A DNA stretch of 51,242 nt, from positions 1 through 51,242 of the forward strand of contig NZ_JOJL01000049.1 in NCBI RefSeq assembly GCF_000721705.1. Reading direction: 5' to 3'. This stretch comes from Actinoplanes subtropicus (GTDB lineage: Bacteria > Actinomycetota > Actinomycetes > Mycobacteriales > Micromonosporaceae). The notes below the pieces were generated by a model, which was not told where the DNA came from, did no database searches, and worked only from the letters and a program-made list of their open reading frames with translations. A program made the translations under genes and the position numbers. Below are positions 36,094-44,706 of this stretch, piece by piece (within the stretch, counting starts at the first letter, position 1; every line of letters starts with the position of its first letter).

Positions 36094-36886
36094 TGCCGTA
36101 GATCAGGGCCGTCGAGCCGGCGCCGTTCTTGTTGATGTGGCCGCCGCAGAGGATGTGCGCCCCGGTCGGTGGCAGCGCGGCCAGGTTGGCCAACACCTCG
36201 AGGCTGATCCGGTGCCGCTGGTAGACCAGCAGCGAGACGGCGTAGGTGGTGTCGGTGCCGACGTCGGGGCTGAACGTGTCGGTGCCGGTGCCGCCGCGTC
36301 GGCCCAGCCGGCCGGTGTCGACCAGCCACCGCACCGTGTCCAGCGCGAAGCCGGGCTGGTGCATCGCCCCGTCGGCGTCGAAGTTGAAGTAGGCGTTGGT
36401 GCCCCACCTGGCGTCCCAGCCGGTCCAGATGATCACCATGGATTCGTCGGGGATGCGGCCGTGGCGGCGCTCCCAGGCCTTGATGTCGGCGATGGTGACC
36501 TCGTAGTCGGCGTTCTTGGCGCTCTGCTCCCGGACGTCGATCTTCACGGCCGGCAGGAAGAGATCCTCGAGGTCGAGCTCGTCGGCGAGCGGCTGGCCCG
36601 CGTTGAAGTGGCCCGGCGCGCCCCAGTGCGTGCCGGTGTGCTCGCCCTCGCGGACGAACTGCAGGAAGTAGCCGTCGTGCTCGATGGTGGCGATGGTCTC
36701 CAACTCGAACGGCGGGTCGCCCGGGAAGACGTTGGTCGTGGCGGGGTCGTTGAGGTGGGAGAGGTTGACCAGCCGCAACCGGTCGAGCCGGACGTCGTCG
36801 CGCCCGCCCGCCTCGGCCGCCTGCCCGGTCATCATCGCCCCCGCCAGCCCGGCCGCGGCCGCGCCCATGATCTCGCGTCGTCGCAT
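36077..36886 (-). CDS. Cyclase-family (kynurenine-formamidase-like) exported protein
   Basis: 269 residues. The N-terminus MRRREIMGAAAAGLAGAMM is a Tat-type signal. The fold is the cyclase/formamidase family (RLVNLSHLNDPATTNVFPGDPPF, then the metal motif, and VSLLVYQRHRISLEVLANLAALPPTGAHILCGG). The metal-binding motif, normally HxGTHxDxPxH, here reads HTGTHWGAPGHF (83-94), with Gly89 in place of the usual Asp. It may bind metal differently or have another activity. The real substrate is unknown. Confidence 0.85.
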   Translation of the reverse strand: MRRREIMGAAAAGLAGAMMTGQAAEAGGRDDVRLDRLRLVNLSHLNDPATTNVFPGDPPFELETIATIEHDGYFLQFVREGEHTGTHWGAPGHFNAGQPLADELDLEDLFLPAVKIDVREQSAKNADYEVTIADIKAWERRHGRIPDESMVIIWTGWDARWGTNAYFNFDADGAMHQPGFALDTVRWLVDTGRLGRRGGTGTDTFSPDVGTDTTYAVSLLVYQRHRISLEVLANLAALPPTGAHILCGGHINKNGAGSTALIYGIIPPG

Positions 36887-36945
36887 GCCATTGTCCTTAT
36901 CGGCTCGTGGGCACCCTCGTCAATGCACCATTTCCCGGAGCCACC

Positions 36946-36972
36946 TTGACACTGTCACGATGACAGTGTCAA
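36946..36972. promoter_or_regulatory. Perfect 27-bp palindrome upstream of the MerR/VIT-VWA operon
   Basis: Arms TTGACACTGTCA and TGACAGTGTCAA are perfect 12-bp inverted repeats around CGA. The first six bases TTGACA equal a consensus -35 element, and the right arm ends 10 bases before the MerR start. MerR regulators bind palindromes inside elongated promoters, so this is probably the autoregulatory site of the gene that follows. Confidence 0.8.
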
Positions 36973-36982
36973 ACTCGTCGGC

Positions 36983-37600
36983 ATGTGGACGTTGGACGAG
37001 TTGGTCGAGCGAGTGCGCGAGGCCCTGGCGGCGGAATATCCCGGCGCCCCCAACGGCCGTGTCCGCGATGTCCCCGACCGCCGCGCCATCCGGTGGTATA
37101 CGACGATCGGCCTGGTCGACCGCCCGCTCGGCATGCGCGGGCGCACCGCGCTCTACGGCCCCCGCCACCTGCAGCAGCTGGTGGCGATCAAGCGCTGGCA
37201 GGCCGAGGGCCGCAGCCTCTCCCAGATCCAGGCCGACTTCGTCTTCCTCACCCCGAGAGACCTGACCGAGGCCTCCCGCGTCCCCGAGCACCTGCTGGCC
37301 GACGACGCGCCCGCGAGCGTCCCCGATGTGGTGCACCGGCCACGTTTCTGGGCCGACCGGCCGGCAACTCAGACAGACAGACCGGCAACGCAGACCGACG
37401 TACGGGTTGCCGACCTGCCGGCAGTGGAGAGCCGGCCGGTCGAGACCGCGCCCGTGCACGGCGTCACGCTCGGCGGCGGCGCCATCCTGCTCCTCCCCCG
37501 CCCCGTCACCGACAAAGACCGCGCCGACATCGCCGCAGCCGCCGCACCGCTGATGAGCCTGCTCGAGACCCGTGGACTGATCGATGGGAGTACGTCATGA
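36983..37600 (+). CDS. MerR-family transcription regulator
   Basis: 205 residues. The winged helix-turn-helix is at 1-75 (WTLDELVERVREAL ... DRRAIRWYTTIGLVDRPLGMRGRTALYGPRHLQQLVAIKRWQAEGRSLSQI). The middle carries a small in-frame duplication (RPATQTD twice, about 126-139). The C-terminal part (about 150-205, VTLGGGAILLLPRPVTDKDRADIAAAAAPLMSLLE) resembles the tail of regulators that accompany VIT-VWA proteins. The stop overlaps the next ATG by 4 bases (ATGA), so both are translated together. It is likely self-regulated through the palindrome at 36946-36972. Confidence 0.9.
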   Translation: MWTLDELVERVREALAAEYPGAPNGRVRDVPDRRAIRWYTTIGLVDRPLGMRGRTALYGPRHLQQLVAIKRWQAEGRSLSQIQADFVFLTPRDLTEASRVPEHLLADDAPASVPDVVHRPRFWADRPATQTDRPATQTDVRVADLPAVESRPVETAPVHGVTLGGGAILLLPRPVTDKDRADIAAAAAPLMSLLETRGLIDGSTS

Positions 37601-39984
37601 CCTTCACCGTCACGCCGATGAGCCCGGGTGAGCTCGGCCGCGTCCGCGTCCTGCCCGACGCCGGCTTCGGCAACTTGCGGACCGACCGGGGCAACCTGCC
37701 GCTCGACCGGCTCGACGTCCGCGCCAAGATCAGTGGCCTGGTGGCCCGCACCGTCGTGGTCACCGAGTTCCTCAACGTGCACGATGACGCGCTCGAGGCC
37801 ACGTACGTCTTCCCGCTGCCCGACCGGGCCGCCGTCACCGCGATGACGATGACCGCGGACGGCCGCACCGTCGAGGCGGAGCTGCAGGAGCGCGGCGCCG
37901 CCCGGGAGGCGTACGACCGGGCGATCGCGGCCGGTCAGCGCGCCTCGATCGCCGAGGAGGAGCGGCCCGACGTGTTCACCATGCGGGTCGGCAACATCCT
38001 GCCCGGCGAGCGCGTGGTGATCGAGCTGAGCCTGGTCGGCCCGCTCCCGTTCGAGGACGGCGCGGCCACCTTCCGCTTCCCGCTGGTCGTCGCGCCCCGC
38101 TACGTTCCCGGCCTCCCGCTGCCGGGGCCGTACGTCGGGGACGGCCAGACGCCGGACACCGACGCCGTGCCGGACGCCTCGCGCATCACGCCGCCGGTGC
38201 TGCTGCCCGGCTTCCCCAACCCGCTGCGCCTGTCCATCGGCGTCGACATCGATCCGGCCGGGCTCACTCTCGGCGAGGTGCACTCCAGCCTGCACACGGT
38301 CACCGACCACGACGGCACGCTGAACATCGCGCCGGGCGAGCGGGCCGACCGCGACTTCATCCTCCGGATCGGGTACGAGGGCGGCGGCCAGGCCGCGATC
38401 GCCGTCCCGGACGAGTCCGCCGACGAGCCCGAGGGCGTCTACCAGCTGGTGGTGCTCCCGCCCGACGACACGGCCACCGCCCGGCCCAAGGACGTGGTGC
38501 TGCTGCTCGACCGCTCCGGCAGCATGGGCGGCTGGAAGATGGTGGCCGCCCGCCGGGCCGCGGCCCGGGTGATCGACACGCTCACCATCGCCGACCGGTT
38601 CGCGGTGCTCACCTTCGACCACGTCGTCGAGCGGCCGGAGGGGCTGGGTGAGGGCCTGGTCGAGGCGACCGACCGCAACCGGTTCCGCGCCGTGGAGCAT
38701 CTGGCCCGCGCCGACGCCCGGGGCGGCACCGAGCTGCTCGCCCCGCTGACCGCCGGGCTGAGCCTGCTGCGGGCGGTGGAGGGCCGCGACCGGGTGCTGG
38801 TGCTGGTCACCGACGGCCAGGTGGGCAACGAGGACCAGATCGTCCACGACGTCACCCCGATGATCGGGCGGACCCGCGTCCACACCATCGGCATCGACCG
38901 GGCGGTCAACGCGGGCTTCCTCGGCCGGCTCGCCGCGCTCGGCGCCGGCCGGGCCGAGCTGGTGGAGAGCGAGGACCGGCTGGACGCCGCGATGGAGCAG
39001 ATCCACCGCCGGATCGGCGCGCCGGTCGTCACCGACCTGACGGTGACCGCGTCCGGCCTGCGCCTGCTCGACGACGAGCGCACCCCGGCCCGGCTGCCCG
39101 GCCTCTACCCGGGCGTGCCGCTCGTGGTGGCCGGCCGATTCGCGGGCAAGCCCGGCGGCAGCCTGACCGTCACCGGCCGCACCCGGGACGACCGCGAGTT
39201 CCGCACCACGGTGGAGGTGCGCGAGCGCACCGAGCCGGCGATCACGGCCCAGTGGGCGCGGGCGCGGCTGCGTGACCTCGAGGACGCGTATGCGGCCGGC
39301 GACCGCGGCTTGGAGAAGCGGATCGTCGCGACCTCGCTGCGGTACGGGGTGCTGTGCCGGTTCACCGCGTTCGTGGCCGTGGACAGCCGGGTGGTCAACG
39401 AGGGCGGCGAGACGCGCCGGGTGACTCAGCCGGTCGAGTTGCCGTCCGGGTGGGAGCCCGCGGAGGGCGGCGCGGCCCCGGCCATGATGCGGCTGGCCTC
39501 GGCCGCGCCGGTGCCGCCGGCAGCGGCCGCGCCGGGCCGGGCGAGGTTCGCGCCGATGCGGGCCGACGCCGGGGACGCGGGACGCGCCCCTCGCGGGCCG
39601 ATGCCCTTCGCGGCGGTGACCGGAGCGATGCGGGCCGGCAAGGCGATCGTCGCGGGCGGCGCGGTGCCGACGCTCGACCAGGTGCGCGAGATCGCCGCCG
39701 TCGAGGCGGGCCGGCTGCGCGAGGCGGCCGGGCTGCCCGGGTACGAGCGGCGCGACCTGCTCGACGACCTGGCCAGCCGCCTGACCGTCCTGCTCGGCCC
39801 GGTGCAGGGCGACGAGTTCGCCCCGCTGCGTGACCTGATCGCGAAGCTCGGCGGCGACGGTTCGCTCGACGAGAAGTGGGCGGCGGCCGTGGCCACGCTG
39901 ACCGCGTTCGGCGGCGGAGCGACGGCGGCACCAGCGGCATCGGCGGCCGAACAGCCCAGCCGGAAGCAGTTCTGGAAACGCTGA
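37597..39984 (+). CDS. VIT and von Willebrand factor A domain protein
   Basis: 795 residues. The VIT domain covers about 35-165 (LPLDRLDVRAKISGLVARTVVVTEFLN, ATYVFPLPDRAAVTAM, REAYDRAI, VGNILPGERVVIEL). The VWA domain (about 298-470) has a complete metal-ion-dependent adhesion site: DRSGS at 305-309, then GGTELL and VTDGQVGNED. The C-terminus has Ala/Pro-rich linkers and a helical segment (about 700-760). No signal peptide is visible, so it is probably cytoplasmic. Such proteins resemble inter-alpha-trypsin-inhibitor heavy chains and are thought to build protein-protein complexes; the partner is unknown. Coupled to the MerR gene. Confidence 0.92.
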   Translation: MTFTVTPMSPGELGRVRVLPDAGFGNLRTDRGNLPLDRLDVRAKISGLVARTVVVTEFLNVHDDALEATYVFPLPDRAAVTAMTMTADGRTVEAELQERGAAREAYDRAIAAGQRASIAEEERPDVFTMRVGNILPGERVVIELSLVGPLPFEDGAATFRFPLVVAPRYVPGLPLPGPYVGDGQTPDTDAVPDASRITPPVLLPGFPNPLRLSIGVDIDPAGLTLGEVHSSLHTVTDHDGTLNIAPGERADRDFILRIGYEGGGQAAIAVPDESADEPEGVYQLVVLPPDDTATARPKDVVLLLDRSGSMGGWKMVAARRAAARVIDTLTIADRFAVLTFDHVVERPEGLGEGLVEATDRNRFRAVEHLARADARGGTELLAPLTAGLSLLRAVEGRDRVLVLVTDGQVGNEDQIVHDVTPMIGRTRVHTIGIDRAVNAGFLGRLAALGAGRAELVESEDRLDAAMEQIHRRIGAPVVTDLTVTASGLRLLDDERTPARLPGLYPGVPLVVAGRFAGKPGGSLTVTGRTRDDREFRTTVEVRERTEPAITAQWARARLRDLEDAYAAGDRGLEKRIVATSLRYGVLCRFTAFVAVDSRVVNEGGETRRVTQPVELPSGWEPAEGGAAPAMMRLASAAPVPPAAAAPGRARFAPMRADAGDAGRAPRGPMPFAAVTGAMRAGKAIVAGGAVPTLDQVREIAAVEAGRLREAAGLPGYERRDLLDDLASRLTVLLGPVQGDEFAPLRDLIAKLGGDGSLDEKWAAAVATLTAFGGGATAAPAASAAEQPSRKQFWKR

Positions 39985-39991
39985 GGACGGC

Positions 39992-40025
39992 GGATGCCCG
40001 CCCCCAGGACCGGGGACGGGCATCC
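39992..40025. terminator. Hairpin terminator between convergent genes
   Basis: Arms GGATGCCCG / CGGGCATCC with additional CCCC/GGGG pairing inside (one mismatch) and a short AGGACC loop. It sits in the 56-base gap between the VIT-VWA stop and the stop of the convergent S33 hydrolase, so it can serve both. Confidence 0.8.
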
Positions 40026-40040
40026 AAGCGGGGAGGGACG

Positions 40041-41777
40041 TCAGAGCGCCGGCGGCAGCACCTTCGGCGAGCCCGGCGCGGGCAGCCCCTGCGCCGCGAT
40101 CTCCGGAGCCGTGGCCCTGGCCAGGTCGATCACTCCGGCCGCCTGCGCCGCCGGGGATGCCGGGGAGCTCAGCGGCGTCCGGAATGGCTGGTTGTCGCCG
40201 ACGCAGACGGTGCCCGCGGCGGGCAATGAGCGGTAGAGGAGGTAACGGTCGGTCGCACCCGTTGCACAGGCCGACGTGCCGTAGGCGGTGTGGCCCCAGT
40301 TGTCGCTCGACAGCAGGCGGCCGGTCGGCAGCAGCTTCGACGACGAGACGGCGTCGGCGTAGTTGGTGGCCGGATCCCAGTAGCTTCCGACGAACAGAAC
40401 GGGGTACCTGGTGTGTCTGGTGAACGGTCCGGTGTAGGCGTCCTCGTCGTGCACCGTCCAGTTGTCCCGGGCGCATTGCACGCTCGCCCAGCCCCAGGCG
40501 CGGCCGAAGTAGGTGGCCCGCCTGTCGGCCCGCGCGACGGCCTTCGGCCAGGAGGCGGCGCCGGCCGGGTGGCGGCCGTCGGTGCACATCACCGCGGCGT
40601 ACGCGTCGAAGCTGTTGTCGTAGGGAAAGGCCCGGCCCTGCCGCAGCCGGCCGATCCGGTCCGGCAGACCGGCCGCGGAGCCCGAGGTGACGTGCTCGTA
40701 GAGCTCGGCCGCCAGCTCGGTGACCTCGGCCCCGGCGTTCGGCAGATAGAGGGCGCTCAGCACCATCCCGATGAACGACGCGTAGGTCACCGTCGTCGTG
40801 CCCACGGTGATCGGCTGCCGCTGGAGCCGCTCCGAAAGCTCCGCGAAGCGGCGCAGCGGGCTCTCGCTGAACGCGCAGTAGTCCGGGCCGGCCGCGGCGC
40901 AGCGGCGCAGGATCTCGGCGAGCGCCTTCCACGCCCCGTCGGCCGACCGGAGGCGGTCGTCCTGGATCTGGCCGGCGGTCGCGGCGCTGCCCACCCACGC
41001 CTGTGGGTCGATCACGCCGTCGACGGCGATCGCCCGGAACCGGTCCGGGAACATGTCGGCGTAGTACTGCCCGAGCGCGGTGCCGTAGCTGAAGCCCAGG
41101 TAGGTCAGCTGCTTGTCGCCGACCGCCCGGCGCATGACGTCCATGTCGCGGGCCACCTCGGCCGTCGACATGGCGCCGGCCAGTTCCCGCCCGGTGGTCG
41201 AGCAGGCGCGCGCCTCCTGGCCGGCCGCCCTCACGTAGGCCTTCTCCTGCGCGGCGCCCCACGGGAAGCCCATGTTCAGCGCCGCCAGCGTGGGCATCTG
41301 CCGCGCGGCGCTGCCGAAGCAGTCGACCTGCTGGCTGTATCCGATGCCGCGCGGGTCCATGCCGACGACGTCGAAGCGGTCGAGCAGCGCGTCGCTCAGG
41401 AAGTACGGCGCCGACAGCGCCATGGTGACCGCGGAGCCGCCCGGCCCGCCCGGGTTGACGAAGAGGCTGCCGATCCGGTGCTTCTGGTCGCGCGCCTTCA
41501 CCCGCAGCAGCGCCAGCGAGATCTGCTTGCCGTGCGGCCGGTCGTAGTCGAGCGGCACCTTCGCCGTCGCGCACTCCGCCCAGCCGTAACAGGAGTACCA
41601 ACCCAGCTTCGGGGTGGGCACCGCATCGACCCGGCGCGCCTCCAACGCGCTGGTCCGGGCGGCGGTGGCGGAAATCGAGACGGCGGCGCGAGCGGGCACG
41701 GCGCCGGCCGCCGGCGGAGCGACGAGCAGGGCGAGGCCCGCGGCGCCGGCCGCGAGCAGACGGGAGGGGAGCGGCAT
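40041..41777 (-). CDS. Secreted S33 alpha/beta hydrolase with TAP-like C-terminal domain
   Basis: 578 residues. Signal peptide at 1-32 (LLAAGAAGLALLVAPPAAGA). The oxyanion loop is VNPGGPGGS (107-115), the nucleophile is Ser230 in LGFSYGTALG, and the late TAP-like part brings Asp (VGSYWDPATNY) and His (SDNWGHTAYG). Cysteine-containing segments (YSCYGWAECA, VDCFG, PDYCAF, VMCTDGR) suggest disulfides. These Streptomyces-type enzymes are tripeptidyl aminopeptidases or proline-iminopeptidase-like hydrolases that act outside the cell. Peptide substrates are likely but not proven. Confidence 0.9.
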   Translation of the reverse strand: MPLPSRLLAAGAAGLALLVAPPAAGAVPARAAVSISATAARTSALEARRVDAVPTPKLGWYSCYGWAECATAKVPLDYDRPHGKQISLALLRVKARDQKHRIGSLFVNPGGPGGSAVTMALSAPYFLSDALLDRFDVVGMDPRGIGYSQQVDCFGSAARQMPTLAALNMGFPWGAAQEKAYVRAAGQEARACSTTGRELAGAMSTAEVARDMDVMRRAVGDKQLTYLGFSYGTALGQYYADMFPDRFRAIAVDGVIDPQAWVGSAATAGQIQDDRLRSADGAWKALAEILRRCAAAGPDYCAFSESPLRRFAELSERLQRQPITVGTTTVTYASFIGMVLSALYLPNAGAEVTELAAELYEHVTSGSAAGLPDRIGRLRQGRAFPYDNSFDAYAAVMCTDGRHPAGAASWPKAVARADRRATYFGRAWGWASVQCARDNWTVHDEDAYTGPFTRHTRYPVLFVGSYWDPATNYADAVSSSKLLPTGRLLSSDNWGHTAYGTSACATGATDRYLLYRSLPAAGTVCVGDNQPFRTPLSSPASPAAQAAGVIDLARATAPEIAAQGLPAPGSPKVLPPAL

Positions 41778-42080
41778 GCGTGACCTTCCTGGTAGGCCGG
41801 CGCCCGTGTCGCTCCGGATGTACAGAAAGGTAGGTTCGCGGTGGATCCGCTCGGTTCGCCGTCGTGGTGCGGCTGCGTTGCCGCTTCCGTCCGATGTCGC
41901 CTATCCGACCGCCTGTCCCGCCACCGGCGCATCGCCGCCGGTCGACGTGTCCACCAACCGCCTCAACGGCCCCAACGGCCGCATCGCGCGGAAAGTCGGA
42001 ACTTCGGGGGTCAGCGTGTCGCGCCGGGGCCGGGGTAGGTTGGGCGGTCGATCGTGTGGCGGCTCGATTGGTGGCGATGG

Positions 42081-42986
42081 ATGGTGACGGACGACCACGG
42101 CGAGGTGCGGGACCCCCTGCTCGTCCGTCCCTACCTGCACAACGACGCCGACGCCGACACTTCCGCCCAGACCTGGCCGGCCGCCACCACCCGCGAGGTC
42201 CGCTCGCAGCGCGCTCTCGAGGGCGCGGACGACCCCACCGCGATCATCCCGATCGTGCCGCCGGAGGTGACCCGCCGCCGTGTCCCGCGCCGCCTGGTCC
42301 TGGTGCTCGCCGCCTGCGCCGCCGTGCTGCTGGCCGCGACCGCCGCCGGGTTCGCCGCGATGCGCGCCGCCCGCCCGGCGATCTCCGCCCCGCAGCCCGA
42401 TGCCCCGCTCCCGGCCCTGACCGGCCTGGTCCCCGCCTCCCCCGCCGCTCCGGCCGCCGAGCCGAGCAGCGTCGCGGTCACCCCGACGCACAAGCCGTCG
42501 GCCCACCGGTCGTCCTCCGCGCCCGCGACCGGCGCGAAGACCAGCGCGAAGCCGTCCACGCGAGCCGGCGCGAGCGGCCGCAAGACCGGTTCGCCGTCCG
42601 CGGACCTGAAGCCGGCCATCGCCCGCACCGGCACGATCCGCGGTCAGAACGGCCTCTGTCTCGACCTCACCGGCGGCGCGGCGGTCGCCTTCAACCAGAT
42701 CCAGGTCGCCGGCTGCAACGGAGCCGCCGCGCAGACCTGGACCCTCGCCACCGACGGCACGCTGCGCGTCGAGGGCATGTGCGCCCTGATCGTCGGCGAC
42801 GACACCGTCCACATCAGCACCTGCGACACCCGCACCACCGCCCAGTGGCGCGCCGACGGCCAACTCCTGATCAACGCCGCGAACGGCGAATGCCTCACCG
42901 ACCCCTCCGCCGGCACCCACCCCGGCACCACGGTCGAGGTCACCCCGTGCGGCGGCGGCGCGAGCCAACGCTGGTCACTACCCTGA
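42081..42986 (+). CDS. Single-pass membrane protein with extracellular ricin-type lectin domain
   Basis: 301 residues from the ATG at 42081; a GTG at 42054 is an alternative start. A cytoplasmic N-terminus of about 65 residues precedes one membrane helix (about 70-95, [23 protein letters not shown]), a long Ala/Pro/Ser/Lys linker (about 100-180) and a beta-trefoil lectin (about 185-301) with the QxW repeats AAQTW, TAQW and SQRW and paired cysteines (LCLDL, AGCNGA, MCALI, STCDT, ECLTD, TPCGG). It probably displays a sugar-binding head on the cell surface. No catalytic domain is attached. Confidence 0.82.
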   Translation: MVTDDHGEVRDPLLVRPYLHNDADADTSAQTWPAATTREVRSQRALEGADDPTAIIPIVPPEVTRRRVPRRLVLVLAACAAVLLAATAAGFAAMRAARPAISAPQPDAPLPALTGLVPASPAAPAAEPSSVAVTPTHKPSAHRSSSAPATGAKTSAKPSTRAGASGRKTGSPSADLKPAIARTGTIRGQNGLCLDLTGGAAVAFNQIQVAGCNGAAAQTWTLATDGTLRVEGMCALIVGDDTVHISTCDTRTTAQWRADGQLLINAANGECLTDPSAGTHPGTTVEVTPCGGGASQRWSLP

Positions 42987-44657
42987 CTAGAGCGAAGCGA
43001 CCAGCGCCCGCCCCGCCGCGCGACCGCTGAACAGGCAGCCGCCCAGGAACGTGCCCTCCAGCGCGTTGTACCCGTGCACCCCGCCGCCGCCGAAGCCGGC
43101 CACCTCGCCCGCCGCGTACAGACCCGGCAGGACGCTGCCGTCCGGTGCCAGGGCGCGCGACGAAAGGTCCGTCTGGATGCCGCCGAGTGACTTCCGGGTC
43201 AAGATGTGCAGCTTGATCCCGATCAGCGGGCCGGCCGCCGGGTCCAGCAGCCGGTGCGGGGCCACCGTCCGCCCCAGCCGATCGCCCCGGTACCGGCGCG
43301 AGTTGTGGATCCCCTGGATCTGCGAGTCCTTGCTGAACGGGTTGCGGACCTGCCGGTCCCGGGCCTCGATCTGCTCCCGGATCCGGCCCGCGTCGAGCAG
43401 CGGCTGATCGGTCAGCTTGTTCATCCCGGCCACCAACTCGTCCAGGTCGCCCGACACCACGAAATCGGCGCCGTTCCGCTTGAACGCCTCCACCGGCTCG
43501 GGCGCCCCCTTGCCGAGGATCCGCGACCGGATGAACGCCCGCCGGTCCTTGGCGGTGATGTCCGGGTTCTGCTCCGACCCCGACAGCGCGAACTCCTTGC
43601 GGATGATCTTCTGGGTGAGGATGAACCAGGAGTGGTCGTAGGCGGCGATGTCCGGCGTCGTGCGCAGGTGACGCAGCGTCGAAAGGGTGTCGTAACCGGG
43701 CAGGCACGGGTCGGGCAGCCGGCGACCGAGCGCGTCGAACCACATCGACGACGGCGCCGGCAGGATGCGGATGCCGTGCCCGGGCCAGATCGGGTCCCAG
43801 TTGCGGATGCCCTCGGTGTAGTGCCACATCCGGTCCCGGTTGACCAGGCGCGCCCCGGCCACGCCGGCGATGTCGAGCATGCGCCCGTCGACATACTCCG
43901 GCACCCCGGTGATCATGCTCTGCGGCGGCGAACCCAGCCGGGACGGCCAGAACCGTCGCACCAGGTCATGATTGCCGCCGATACCGCCCGTGGTGACGAC
44001 GACCGCCTGGGCCGTGAGCTCGAAATCCGCGATCTCGTCGCGATTCGAGGCGACCCCGCGCGCGCCGGCGTCGGGCGCGAGCACCTTTCCCCGTACGCCC
44101 GACACCGCTCCCGCCGAAACGACCAGCTCATCCACCCGATGCCGGTGATGGAAGGTGACCAGTCCGGCGTCGGCGGCCCGCTTGACCGACGCGGCGAACG
44201 GCGCGACCACGCCGGTGCCGGTGCCCCAGGTGACGTGGAAGCGGGGCACCGAGTTGCCGTGCGAGTCGGCGCGCAGCGAGCCGCGCTCGGCCCAGCCCAC
44301 GGTCGGCAGCCAGCTCATCCCGAGCGACGCGAGCCAGGAGCGCTTCTCCCCCGCCGCGAACTCGACATACGCCCGGGCCCATCTGACCGCCCACGCGTCC
44401 TGATCATCGAGCCGGTCGAACTGCGCGCTGCCCAGCCAGTCCTGCCAGGCCAGGTCGAACGAGTCGCGCACGCCGAGCCGCCGCTGCTCGGGCGTGTCCA
44501 CCAGGAACAGCCCGCCGAACGACCAGAACGCCTGCCCGCCGAGGTTGGCCGCGCTCTCCTGATCGACCAGGGCGACCCGCTTGCCGGCCGCGGTGAGCTC
44601 ATGGGTGGCGGCCAGACCGGCGAGGCCGGCGCCGACGACGATCACGTCCGCATTCAC
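42987..44657 (-). CDS. FAD-binding dehydrogenase (fumarate reductase/ketosteroid dehydrogenase-like)
   Basis: 556 residues from a GTG at 44657 without a visible ribosome-binding site. The dinucleotide motif is VIVVGAGLAGLAATHELTAAGKRVALVD. Further flavoprotein signatures are GGQAFWSFGGLF, VVVTTGGIGGNHDLVRRF and the C-terminal LPGLYAAGEVAGFGGGGVHGYNALEGTFLGGCLFSGRAAG. It belongs to the predicted FAD-binding dehydrogenase group near 3-ketosteroid delta-1-dehydrogenase; the substrate is unknown. It begins 50 bases from the divergent TetR gene and is probably controlled by it. Confidence 0.9.
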   Translation of the reverse strand: MNADVIVVGAGLAGLAATHELTAAGKRVALVDQESAANLGGQAFWSFGGLFLVDTPEQRRLGVRDSFDLAWQDWLGSAQFDRLDDQDAWAVRWARAYVEFAAGEKRSWLASLGMSWLPTVGWAERGSLRADSHGNSVPRFHVTWGTGTGVVAPFAASVKRAADAGLVTFHHRHRVDELVVSAGAVSGVRGKVLAPDAGARGVASNRDEIADFELTAQAVVVTTGGIGGNHDLVRRFWPSRLGSPPQSMITGVPEYVDGRMLDIAGVAGARLVNRDRMWHYTEGIRNWDPIWPGHGIRILPAPSSMWFDALGRRLPDPCLPGYDTLSTLRHLRTTPDIAAYDHSWFILTQKIIRKEFALSGSEQNPDITAKDRRAFIRSRILGKGAPEPVEAFKRNGADFVVSGDLDELVAGMNKLTDQPLLDAGRIREQIEARDRQVRNPFSKDSQIQGIHNSRRYRGDRLGRTVAPHRLLDPAAGPLIGIKLHILTRKSLGGIQTDLSSRALAPDGSVLPGLYAAGEVAGFGGGGVHGYNALEGTFLGGCLFSGRAAGRALVASL

Positions 44658-44668
44658 GATTCAGAAAT

Positions 44669-44694
44669 GTATCGGATGCAGGAACGTATTGGAT
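44669..44694. promoter_or_regulatory. Direct repeats in the FAD dehydrogenase/tetR divergent gap
   Basis: GTATCGGAT (44669-44677) and GTATTGGAT (44686-44694) are near-identical with a 17-base period, in a gap of only 49 bases between the two divergent starts. A TetR-type repressor bound here would cover both promoters. Direct rather than inverted repeats are unusual for TetR, so the site is tentative. Confidence 0.45.
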
Positions 44695-44706
44695 AGGGTT
44701 CGCCGC

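Noticed and set aside
37369..41601. Minus-strand open frame of 1410 codons
   Set aside because: Antisense to the VIT-VWA gene and out of frame with the S33 hydrolase; no homology-like blocks.
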